A stretch of 64,000 bases of DNA. It comes from Mya arenaria. Its lineage: Eukaryota > Mollusca > Bivalvia > Myida > Myidae. Location of the stretch: contig NC_069130.1 in the NCBI RefSeq assembly GCF_026914265.1, positions 9,758,200 to 9,822,199 on the forward strand. The letters are read 5' to 3'. The position numbers were made by a program, and so were the translations under genes. Positions 30,736 through 43,000 of this stretch are shown in pieces (position 1 is the stretch's first letter; each line of letters opens with the position of its first letter). The notes below the pieces were generated by a model, which had not been told where the DNA came from, did no database searches, and saw only the letters and a program-made list of their open reading frames with translations.

Positions 30736-33700
30736 ATGGTCTTGCCTAGGATTTGGAATCTGTGGGGATATTGTCGGATGTTGGTTCTGTTGCTGGTTTT
30801 CTGCTATATTGTCAGCGCCGACGATCAGGTATGTACTGTTGTCAAAATTTGGTGTGTACGGTCCTAGAAATGTATGTAAATTGCTTTAATACATATACAT
30901 CATCACATATGTGTTTTTACCAATCCAAACTTATAATCTAAATGAGTTTCCATGAAAGAAGAATCAGCATTTCTGAACTTTTGATTATAATATACATGTA
31001 TATTAAAAGAGTACTTTTTTTAATTAATTCTAAAGACTTTTTGTTTCGTTCTGAGTTTCGCCATAGCACCTTTATATGCAAAATAGATACTTGTACTAAC
31101 GTATTTTAACATAGTTTGTGTATTCAAGTCATTTTTATCAATGTCAGTTTTAGGTCAAGGTCATGCATGGAAACATATGTTGACCTTAAAACCAATATGT
31201 AAGCAAAACATTTCTTTATTATGTAGGATAACCAAACACAATTTGAAAAAGTCCCAATTAACAACACTATTAAACAGAAAGGTCAAAATTCCAAAGCAAT
31301 TCGAGGTTCTAATTAAAAATGCATGCCATTGTTTCTAGCTCAGCTTTTATAATGTAATAGTGGCGAATGTTTTATTTTTTTATCCAACTGACCTACTAGT
31401 ATGTATAATATTCCTTTGTTAAAACATTTTTTTAAATGTTGTCGTACCCTCTTAAGAAGTTAATAACATAATACAATGTACTTTCATATAGCAAAAGAAC
31501 TCGTATGATTTTTTTTCAGTTCCTGTGTTGCATGGCGGGAATCAAGAAGGTCCGCCATATTTCCATATGCCCCGCCCCCTGTTGCCATGGGTACGAGGAA
31601 CACTCGGTTTACACTGCGATGATGGCCCAAATATCATTCTGTAGGAAAGTTGAAGAGGTCAGTGTTAATTGTTACACAATTAAAGTCATTCAAGCAAGAA
31701 CCTCCCGCTGTGAAAAAGTTGCTTAAAAAAACCCCTCAAACATAAATTATTAAAAAAATCAAATGCTATGTCCTATTAAGGTTTGGCCCGATTTTTCAGA
31801 TCATTTTTCAAAGTTTTTTACTGTGATTTACGACATTGTTGTTTACTTTTAAACATGAACTTTCTGATGGTTTGCTCATAAATCGATAAATAACAAGTGC
31901 AGTTAAATATTTTTCTCAAATCTTGTTTCTAATATTTCGAAGCAAAAGCGTATCCAGTCAAGTCGGATCTGAAGGTCAACGATTATTATGTTAACAACGT
32001 TGTTAACTTTAAGACAGTTCTGAACAATCGTCCCAATGTTTACCAAACTTGATGCGTGTGTCCTTTCAAACATGTATGTGTAAGTGTTATGAGTGCTAAG
32101 AATATTATCAGATTATGGCTCAAGGGCATTTTATGTTTAATCCCGTTTCGTTACAAGATTAGGAATAATTTCAGTTGCTATCATTGTTGACACTTATCCA
32201 ATATATGTATCTAGTAAGTAATCAACAAACGACCAGCATAAATTTGTAAATGGGCATTTATTTAATGCCGTAACAAAAATATAGATATATTAGAAAGCTT
32301 TCTGTTTTATTATCGATGCTACTCAAACAGCACGATATACAATGAGTTAAATTGCATTACTTCCCTTTAACCATAAACTCTATTGCATGTATTGTTTATA
32401 TACTGATGTTGAACACTCCAAAAGCACTTGTTAATCGGACTTCACACAGTAAACATGTAATCAAAACTTTGTGTCTTTGTACATCTCACACCAATTCCAA
32501 GGAATACAACACTCAGGAATACAACACTCCCTCCTCTAGAATCTATTTACTGCTTCTTTGAATACTTTGTTCCATGCGCCATTTTGAGTTTTAAACTTTT
32601 AAAAAATGTTAGTTCTTTGATAAATGTTAAGACGTTGTGCCATAGGTTTGTATCGTCGTATATTTCATATTTGGTCCTGACCAGAATTAGTCAAATAGGT
32701 TATTGTTTCTTCACGTTGCCATGTATGTTTTTTTATTGTCCTTTTATACCTTACTGGATGATCAAATCATCAACAACACCTACACGAGTGTCAATATAAG
32801 TTATGACGCAGGAAACGACGCCCAAGACATTGTTGATATGGGGCGATAATTATTTGAGTTTTTCCTCTAATATAATCCACGGGAACTCCCAAAGCTTGTC
32901 ATAAATTTTGCCTTATTTAATAACAGCAACACAAGTTTTTGTACAAATGCACGGTTCTTTGTTGTTTCCATGAGGGGATTATTTTGACATTCTTTATTCG
33001 GTCATTTAAATGCATATAAACGGAGAGAAATAACAATACATTAGAATTAAGAGTGATATGGAATTTGATCTTTATTATTTTCTTAAATCAATTTAAAATA
33101 TAGATATAAAGGATATTGAAATCACGACCGTACTAACATTATTCCTGGACGAGATTAATACTACTGTGTATTATATGATGAGGAGTTGAAGATTCCTATG
33201 ATCACAAGAAGCACAAAAGACCTCTCTGTTTCACCTGCTTTGGAACAAGTGTTTAACCGAATGCCAGAAAGCAATGTCATTTCCCGCGCTTTATGAATTG
33301 CAGAAATGTGGTACACGGAATAATTAAAAAAGAGCACAGATATGTACATTCGATCGTTTTAAATATGTTTATAAGCAGAATGTATTCGTACATGATATCA
33401 AATAAGAATTACAACACAAAACTTTATTTTTGACGAAATTTGCTTGCTTTTGAATAGTAACGTCATATCCAGTTATATGACGTCATAATTTATTATTGAC
33501 GTCATTTCATGTTTAAACATATTAAGTCTTCACGAAATCAAGATAAAATAACACGCCATCCTCGTAAGATTTAGCTTCAGAATGTACTCCTGAATGCAAT
33601 TAAATCTTCATAATAAGTACAAAATGAGAAATAAACTTGCTAAAATATTGCCAATTAAGTAATTAGTTTTGCAATTCAATTTGTTTACAAACATTCAGAG

Positions 33701-34875
33701 TGATATGTTTTCTCATAAAAAGAAATAGAGCAATGCAATATTAAACATGTGCAATACAGAAAAAATACATGATGGCTATATTAAACCAGAAAACAAGGTG
33801 TAGCATCTGATGCATCTTAATGCATATTTTATGTATTGCGTTTTTGAAATAATTTATGATTCTGTAAATAAAATCGCATGGAATCCGAAATACTTCAGTC
33901 GACAATGAAAATTGCATAATATTCCATCATTAAACATTTAATACTTGTTTTGATGATATTGCTAATGGAAACACTCGTTAATATTACCGACACAGTTTTG
34001 TATTACAGTTTCCATGTGCTTAGATTAAGAAATGGCGTTAATTGAAAGGAAAGCTACTATAATTGATATATTTTTGAATAGGTTATCGTTTCTACGAAGC
34101 AACAAAACGCATAAAATGTCATCGAAATATGCTTTCGGAACTCCTCGGCCATTTTTATCGAAAACAACCTCGGATGTATGCCGTAACATCAGTAGAAGTA
34201 GTTCGTAATTTTTTAAATTATATCATTAATTAAATTTATGTAGTGTTTTAGAGTTGTATTTATTGATCTAAGTTTAAATTGATTGCCAGAGAAGTGTATT
34301 ATTGCAAACATAATTAAGATTAACTGCTAAATAAAATTACTACGCGATCTACTTGCAGCGGACTTACACGTACCACTTTTCGAGTGTGTAAACCGTCCAA
34401 ATACATCCGAGTTTGTTTTTGATAAAAATGGCCGAGGTGCTCCGAATGCGAAGTATGTGTAAAAGTCCAACGTCATCAAGGTATGTGTAAAGTGCTACAT
34501 CATCAAGGCTTGTGTAAAGTTCTACATCATCAAGGCTTGTGTAAAGTGCTACGTCATCGAGGTATGGGTAAAATATACAAACGATGAGGAAAGGAATTTT
34601 TGCGATAGCCATAAAGCCAACAAGTCCACGCTCAAAGAACATTCACAAACAATACCCGACCTTCACTTACAACGTTTACACGTGCATATATGTTTACATA
34701 CATACACACAAACCCGCACTAAGTGTTTCGCAACCTCTACAATGGTGAGTTGGTAGTCAAGAAATTATAAAAAATAATACCATTTCCTTTTCAGGACACC
34801 TCTCAAGAGTTGACACCCGCCGTGAGAGAGAAATGGGGAGCACGGCGATACCCCGACAAGCTGTTCCACTTCTAA
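30736..34875 (+). CDS. Secreted cysteine-rich peptide precursor, family unknown
   Basis: Three exons: 30736-30828, 31520-31657, 34795-34875. All junctions are phase 0 with GT-AG introns, giving 103 aa. Residues 1 to about 28 form a signal peptide, with a hydrophobic core MLVLLLVFCYIV and a likely cut after SA. The mature part has six cysteines in the pattern CC-x12-C-x3-CC-x18-C (34, 35, 48, 52, 53, 72), enough for three disulphides. Exon 3 adds a cysteine-free 26-residue tail, WGARRYPDKLFHF at its end, in which RR (94-95) is a possible prohormone cleavage site. I recognise no family; a hormone, immune effector or shell or mucus component are all possible. A TATA box lies upstream and AATAAA 183 nt downstream. 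Intron 2 holds a 9-bp-TSD MITE and a 27-bp minisatellite. The exon model is strongly suggested by the signal peptide and phases, but transcripts are needed to confirm exon 3. Confidence 0.7.
34132..34448. mobile_element. 9-bp-TSD fold-back MITE, copy 4
   Basis: Ends CTTTCGGAACTCCTCGG and CCGAGGTGCTCCGAATG. Flanked by CGAAATATG (34123-34131) and CGAAGTATG (34449-34457), 8 of 9 matching. In intron 2 of the secreted peptide gene, followed directly by a 27-bp minisatellite. Confidence 0.8.
34451..34572. repeat. 27-bp minisatellite, about four units
   Basis: Units like GGTATGTGTAAAGTGCTACA plus TCATCAA, about 4.5 copies. It starts in the right target duplication of the adjacent MITE (CGAAGTATG), so the array may have grown from that junction. 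On the minus strand it reads as repeated DDVALYTSL, which I regard as chance. Confidence 0.85.
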
Positions 34876-35057
34876 CACAGGACTTTCGAGGGACGTTGGC
34901 TAAGAGCTTTTCAAGCCTAACAAATAATATTGATTCCGGCTTCCCGACATTCCCAACTCGTTTGCACGCGACCCTTGCAAGCTGATCGTTATGTTGTTTT
35001 TCTTTCGGTTAACATTTTGGTAGTTTCGGAACAGACAGGATGCGTCAATGTACCCAG

Positions 35058-35063
35058 AATAAA
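35058..35063 (+). terminator. Candidate polyadenylation signal of the secreted peptide gene
   Basis: AATAAA 183 nt after the stop codon at 34873-34875, a normal distance for a short 3' untranslated region. Confidence 0.45.
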
Positions 35064-36650
35064 TGGCGGCGGTGTAAAGTGTAAATAATACCACGACACG
35101 ACTTCGCTGCATTCTTTTTACGCCTATTAGAAATGAGGACCAAGACGTCTTCAGAAGTTTGAAGGAAAACACTATCAATGATTGGACCGAGAGCTTGCTC
35201 TTATGTGCACCATGTTAAATCATTATTGAGTGCACTCTTAAAACAATATAAATATATATAATATTTAAATTCATTCTCCCACGTCCCCTGTGTAATATAG
35301 GTTAGTGTAACGCTCCTAAAAGATGATATCTATTTTTCTTACATTCCAATTTTAAAGTTTGTATGACATTTTGTTTAAGACCTGAATATTATCTAAGTTC
35401 TCTCAGAAATATATGTTTCAACCAATGATAAACAGCTGCACTTTCTTCATTTTCGTTTGCATTGTTTATGTTTTTTTCCCAGATTAATCGAGCCTTCCTC
35501 GTTAAATTTCTCGTAATCAGGAGGTATCTATATGTCTTCAAAGAACATCCAACTTGGATTTTGAAAATTCGAGGTTGTTTATAACATAAAAAACAAACAA
35601 AATTAGAACAATAAGAACACTTTCACAATAAGAACACTTTCAAATCAATTTAATAATGAGTCAAAGAGTAAACAATGGTAATAAGCAAATAAAAATACTG
35701 AAAATGAAAACTATTTTAACCTTGTAATTCGAATACTTTAATAAGGAATGAAAGGAAGTTTTTTTTCAAGGTTTCAAATATATCCGTATAGCATACTGCT
35801 ACCAACAAAACACACGTCGTTTGTTATTTGTCAGATGCAATTATAAGGCCATGTTAACGTTTAATAGAAATGAGACATTTGACATAGATAATAAAGCAAT
35901 CGAATGGGATGCCATAGGACGAAAGACAGTATTCAGTCTTTCATTGATATGAGTGAGCACTGCAATAAATATTTGACTCGTGGCTTCGTACCCGTAACAT
36001 TTAATTTTGTCCTGTGTTAGTGCTATTGCACGATGATTAAGACTTGTTATAAAATAATGCTTTCCCGTGATTTATAGTTTTTTTTCCAGTGAAATATATG
36101 TGATATTTTACTGTTTCAAACAGTGAAATAACATTAAAATATTTTTCACTGTTTTAAAATGAGCCCGTTATCGATTCCAAAACAAACATCAGCGCGCTCC
36201 GGACTGGGGCACAATTTCAACAAAATAATTTCAGAAATGGCATTACGATCGCATATATTTTGGCGCGCTTTTCTAAAAATTAGACACATAATGCAAAGAA
36301 AAAATGTTGGTTTCAGTTTAAGAACGAATATATTTAACCACATGAACACCAAAAGTAAATATTTCACTCATAGCTATGCCACTCATGAAATATAGCCTTT
36401 GGTGTTCACTCGGTGAAATATGTTACTATCTTTCACTGAATCAAACAAGTATCCTCTATTTAATCGTTTAATTGATATTTAATTTGTCTGCATTATTTAA
36501 ATCGTCAAAACAATTTAACATATGAACCTAGACACCTAACATTACAGTTCAATATTTTAGATTGTTGTCCTAAGATGTTCCTCTTAAACAGAACCTATAA
36601 AGAAAAATAAGTTTTGTATGCAGATATTCAAGAGTTAAGCGAGATGAAAA

Positions 36651-36656
36651 TTTATT
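36651..36656 (-). terminator. Candidate P450 polyadenylation signal
   Basis: TTTATT on the plus strand, AATAAA on the minus strand, about 380 nt past the P450 stop codon. Plausible in position, not proven. Confidence 0.35.
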
Positions 36657-37036
36657 TAATATTTCGAGAGAAAAATCTTATAAATGTAAAAAATGGGTAA
36701 AAATCACAAGCACCGTTTCAGCAAAGACTTTGATAAACAGTGTAAAAAATCCGATAGTAAATTGCATTTTGAAAAAATACAATGGACACTTAAGAGAAAT
36801 AATCATATTAAACATTGCTTACATCAAAACTGACATCAAAATTATCAAAATGTTTTCATTAATATGTAAACATGAGTGTACCTAGTTTCAATTAGCTGAA
36901 TACAAACGTTTCCATAGCCGTACGCCAGCAGCTGTGCACAAGCACACATGATCTAGCGCAGTGTTTAATATCCCAGAACTATTTAACTGTTTGAATAGGC
37001 AAATATAGGGCTCAAGCTTGAACACCGATCATCCTT

Positions 37037-40000
37037 TCACTTCTCCCGCCGTTTGATATCCAGCCATATTCCATCCTCGGTTCTCATGACAACGGACAGC
37101 TTCTTCCGCATCACGTGACCAGGTTTCAAGGAAAACTCAAATCTGGAACAAATATGCAATTTTATAAAATGACTTAATTTGAAACAAGAGGCCCATGAGG
37201 GCTTATGCTCTACTAATATTGCTCTATTGAGAGCATGTAGCTATATGTATAAAAGGGAGACTACACTACAGATATTCACAACTATTTGTCCCGTTTCACT
37301 TTTGGTCATTTTTAGTTCAAAGCATGTAACCATTTGTTTTACAGGGAGACAAACGAACAATACACTAACAGCTCTCTGTACAAAGTTATCTCCCTTAGAT
37401 ACGTTTTTTTGCATATCAAGGGCCATAATCCAGTCCTACACGGTCGGATGTGGCTGGTTTTCGAAAGGAATCGGGCTCTCAAGGATATCTAACTACTGTA
37501 TAAGTTTAATTCAGAAACAATGAAAACGTTATCGCGTTCACAAGCAGTTGTTTTCAGATACACGGACGGACGGACGGAAGACGGACGCCCCGCCATCGCT
37601 TGAGCTCTTCTGGCCTTTGGTCAGTAGAGCTAAAATCGATGGAAACTACGAGGATGCTCATTGAGGTATGTGCTTGTTTAAAGACGCAAGGATTCAAGCC
37701 CTACGGACATTCAACGAGACACACAGCACCAAAAGACAACAGCTATAGGTTACATGTTATTGCAAACACGCTGACTCTACTAATAATGATACATACCCAA
37801 ACATAACAAGAGAACGTACCGGTGTAAGAGTCTCGATATCACGACCTTCATCTCGTTCATGGCAAAGTTTTGACCAATACAGTTCCTGAAAATGACAATA
37901 GGAACCGGTTTATATAGTGACACAGTTGAGGTGAATCTACGAAGTTCGACAAACGTCTTAGCAAAAGGGGAATTGGTAGAAGGGATTGTATTGTGTTTTT
38001 TTATACAATCTATCTGCCTTCTTCACGTATTAACCATTGCAAGCCCCTGCCAAATTAATTTAAAAAACTTACTGGACTCTATACTGGTTATGAAACTGTA
38101 TACACTTATGATGGATTTAAAGTCTTATTATAAATGTTAGTTATATTGTATGTCATGTCGTTGTACCGACGACCTAATTTTTCTCACCTGGGTCCGGCGC
38201 TGAAGGGCACGAAGGCGAAGGGGTCCATATCTCTGGCAGCGTCCCCCTCGAAGCGACTGGGTCGGAAGTTGTCATAATCCTCACCCCACATAGACGCATT
38301 GTGATGGATGTTGTAGATGTCGATAGCTACATGCGAGCCTTAAAGGGATAATGTTCATATGACAAATACTATTGCGTTACTTATACTGCCAACAGATGCT
38401 GAGCGAGAATGTATATTCTTTCATATAGCAAGAAAAGTTGAGCAAACGAGAAGTATGGACAATGTTTCCTATTGCTGTCTTGCTTGAGTTACGATACTAG
38501 AAGTTTGGTTGTATGATTTGTGTTATTGACATGGAAGTTAATCTTGTAAAATAAGACTTAATAATCAAGGGAGGTCATTATTGTCCTGACTCTCTAAAAG
38601 GAGTTCGTGTTACTGCCTGTTATGAAAAATTGTGAGTCAGAACTAAAAATGTATTTAAACATTTGTAACACTTACGTGTTATTTGTTCAACAGTAAGTAA
38701 TTTAATTAATGGCAACGATAGGCCATACTGCTTATTTATAAAATATGATTGATTTATTATTCATTTTATTTACCATATAATGATATAAAAATGTATGGAA
38801 GACTAAACATCATCCGGCGTATCGTTGGACGCAAATCTTACGATAGAAAATAAACGCTGTATTTTTTCTTTTATGATAAGTTCCCATGTTTTTCAAATTT
38901 GAAAAGTAACGGATTTTGCTATATTCTGCAAAACTCGTGTGATATAACCCAGCATATTTATTTATGACATTACTAATTTTAATATCCTCCGGAGTGATCT
39001 CCCTTAGCGAGCGGTTTGTACCTTTTTCAGTTATGTAATTATTTATTGGGGAGAACTATTTTTATGTTCGTCTGTAGGCAATATTAAATGATGTTTTATT
39101 AAAAAGAAAACAAACAACATTTTTTGATTGACGACACGTGATTTTAATCATCATCATGTGATATGCGTTACACGACAGTGGTTACTGTTCAGCGAAGGGA
39201 AGTAACCGCTTTGTGGAGTTAAGAAAAAAATCCATACCTTCTGGAATGGTAAATCCCTCTATGTTTATGGCCTCAGTCATCTGACGTTGAATGAAGAACA
39301 CGGGACAGTAGAGCCGAAGGGCCTCCTTTATACATGTACTCAAGTAATCCAGTCGCGCAAGATCCTGACTGTAACATTCTTGTCAATGAGATTTATCTGT
39401 ACCCTACCCACAATCGAAGCGTCTCTGCCACTTTCCATCGAAAACACCTCGAATGTTTATGAACGGTAATTTTTTACATTTAACTACGCTGAAAGTTTAT
39501 CGCGTGGTAAATTAAAATTTAGCAGATACACCTTTTACACCTTTGAGTTTTATGCACATATACACTTCACTGTGAACCAATTTGAACTAAGCAATACAAA
39601 TTACACGTAAAACACTATAATTAGTTAGTAATTTTATTAACTTTTCGAACTACTTCTACTGGTGTACCGGCATACATCCGAGGTTGTTTTCGGTGGAAAA
39701 TGGCCGAGGTGTTCCGATTTATCTGTACTAACAATCATAACACAAAAACACAAAAGTATTTGTGAAAAACTCATTGAACGATTGGAAAAAAAATGGAAAC
39801 AGATAAACCTCAACGCTTTATCAACATACACCAATTCAATTCATTATTAAATTGACGGATACAAACCTCCATTCGCTATTATTGGATACGCATCTAGATT
39901 CATTAGAAACGGATACAAGCTACTCTTCATCGCTCACTGACAATCAGTTGTAGCAGATAAAGCTTGTTAAAAAGAGAAGCACTGCATTGTAAAAACAAAT

Positions 40001-43000
40001 TTCGTCGCAATGATGTATTCAAATTCAAATAATAATACACATATAGCATTGCGTACTGGTAACTATTAGAATTAAATTTAAACTACTATGCTGGTTTTGG
40101 ATGTTGTCAAGGTCTGGTAACCGTACAAAATAAAGTTAACTGCATAACCTACTATTGCAATATATCAGAATCCCTCCCCTCCAATATATCGTCAATCTCC
40201 TGACGGCAGCGGGCTTGTTCGTCCGGGTGTGCGGCTAGCGCGTACATCAGGAAACTCATTGCAGACGCCGTTGTATCGTGACCTGGTATGAATTTTATCA
40301 GTATTTAAAGTATATGTAATTGTTCACATTTGGCATGCAACAGAAAATGGAGCGAATCGCAGCGAGGCAGTAGACTATATCAGTGACATGACGTAAGCTG
40401 CCATTGCCCTGAATGAATCTTAATTCTCACTCCGCCTATTCTGAACCATTAAGATGTTAAATTATGTAATCTTACTGTAACTAAATCACTCATTAAAACG
40501 GTAGCAATCAAGCAGCTTTCTAACTCTGCGTTAAGTAGCGTGCGGATTTTATTTCAACGATATTGAAAAATACGGACTCTTATTATATCACAGTTGTGAC
40601 AATATGGAACAAACTACACCCTTACTTCTTGTGATCGTAAGTAAACATAACTCTGTGTGTTTAATTATCAATAACTATTAGTTGCGAACAGAAGACATAC
40701 CTTACGTAGCTAAACTCATACCGTAAATGTTCACGTCCCTCTATGGAAGCAATTTAGTATTAATATGTCTGAGAACAAACCTTCAAACAGGAATGTGTCC
40801 ACCTCGTCCCTGACCTCAAGAGGAGTCAGCCCACGTCCGTCATCATCCTTCGCTTTCAAGATGATGTCCAGAAAATCAAGACCTGAGGTTTCTTCATCTT
40901 CATTACCCTCCGAAGCCTAAAATTGAACCGTTGCTTAGTATATGTGCCGTGCAACGATAGATAAGATACAATTTTATAATGATACTTTGCGTCCGGCTAA
41001 ATTATATACACCAAAACATACAAAATTACGAACGTTGAAAGGCGAAGAGGGGTTAGACCCAAGTTTCTTCATTGCCATGTTGTAAACGTCCAGATAGGAG
41101 GTTCCCTCCACCTAACTCTCCATGATAAGTTAAGAACGACAAGTGCATTCACAGACTGTCATAATAACAGAATCACCTTCGCCTTTCGAAAATAGATACC
41201 AATGAACATTAACAAAGCGTAATAATTCAACAAAATCTGAACCATGGTTATGGTACCTGTGGACTGCACTTTTTCTCGTTGGGATCTATCTGTACATGAA
41301 GTTTGAAGTCAATACCTTAAAGATTTATCAAGTTATTTTCAGGACAAGGAATATGTATGGAAATTAATAAAGGGCAAAGACGCACCCAGAGTTATGTCCT
41401 TGTGCACTGAACTTCTTCATAATGCCATCCATCTGTATATGAAGTTTGAAGTCAATACATAAAAGACCTTTGAAGTTATGCTCCGGACAACAAAGCGCAA
41501 TAAAAACATACTGCAACCATAGTTATGGTTCCTTTGCATTGCACTTCTCCTTAATGAGATATATCTGTATATGCAGTTTGAAGTAAATATCTCAAAGACT
41601 TTTCACCAAGTCACCAAGGACAATGACCGAAAAATTCTGCACCCAGAGTTATGGTTCCTGTGTACTGCACTTTTACTAAATGTCATCTACCTGACTTCTA
41701 CCCAGGAAACGGACTTGAGGGCGATTATATAACTATCAATTTTTGTCACAATCGAGCATAAAGAATATTGCTTCCAAACGAAGGACAACAGATTTACACC
41801 GTGTACACAGTCAACTTTACAGATGTCAACCCCCCTCCGTTATCGTCTTTCGCCTGCAGCATAATATCCACTAGTCTTTACAGCAAGTTTTGTCTCTGAA
41901 TATCACCTTTTAATAAGCTTTGTCTTGCTGAGGGGAGGCAATATTATCTGGCTACGGATTTCCTTATAAATACGATGAAATCCCTTTAATAAGTGCAGAA
42001 CCAACGCAACTGTACACAGTGTGCGTATACCACATGATAAATTGCGTCATAAATACTACGTCAGAAGGCACTATTTTGCTTCGAGTGAAGACTTCAAACA
42101 AAAATAACTTTTCTATATCTTTACCATTTTAAATGAAACAAAGCGCAGTCTACGCCGCTAACGGAGCCCTGCCTTCGGTATTTTACCAAAGTTTGATTGA
42201 GAGTTTAGTTTCTTAAAACACTTCGACAAACCTTTTCACAATACCGCCGTCTGACGGAGCACTGTCCAAACATTGTTTAAGAAACAGGAAACTAATCACC
42301 TTATCAAACTCCGGTAATAAAACAACGGCGGGTCTCATTGAGCGTCATAGACTGCCCTTTGTTTCATCTAAAATGGTGTTGTAAAAGAAAAGTTGTCTTT
42401 GATATAAGTCTTCATTTTAAGCAAATTGTTGCCTTCCGACGTAGCATATATGACGTAATTTATCACGTGGTATACACACACTGTGTACAACTACGCATTC
42501 AGATGTAAACAAATCAACAGACGTGCCGTCATAATTTTGTTCACAGCTTGTTGAAGCAGGTTACAATCTAATAAGAACTCATAAGGTAAATTACTTATTA
42601 CTTAAAAAATGCTCGCCCACCCTTCATTATTATAACGATGTTGCAGTTAACAGTTTGCAGTTTAATCATACGCTCAGCGCATGCAGTATATGAAAAGAGG
42701 TAAATACATTTTACTCAAATTACATTTGTAATACAGAACAAATTTGGTATTCAACCAGGCTGCAAGGTATCTAAATACAGCTAACAAAATCTAACAAAGT
42801 ACAAATTGGAATCAGTGAGTTCAAGGTTAAGGGTTTGGACATAAACATATTATTGACGTATAATCTCACATGTTAAAAATAGCAACTAATTGTTATGTTG
42901 TATAACATTGGATAATGATGTTGTCCTAATCCAATCAAAACCACGAGCGTGTTATTTTTTCACAGGAACGGAAAACCCCACTGGCCTCAATTTCATATCT

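Larger units (their letters stand above)
34876..37036. other. Region between convergent genes
   Basis: Separates the 3' ends of the secreted peptide gene (+) and the P450 gene (-). It holds the two candidate polyadenylation signals (35058 on plus, 36651 on minus). The overlapping open frames at 36146-36395 occur on both strands and match no family I know. Otherwise AT-rich and unremarkable. Confidence 0.5.

Noticed and set aside
36146-36395. Overlapping open frames on both strands
   Set aside because: Neither has a recognisable family, and overlap on both strands in AT-rich intergenic DNA is expected by chance.
37179-37523. 114-aa plus-strand open frame
   Set aside because: It falls in a dispersed repeat filling P450 intron 11 on the opposite strand and resembles no protein.
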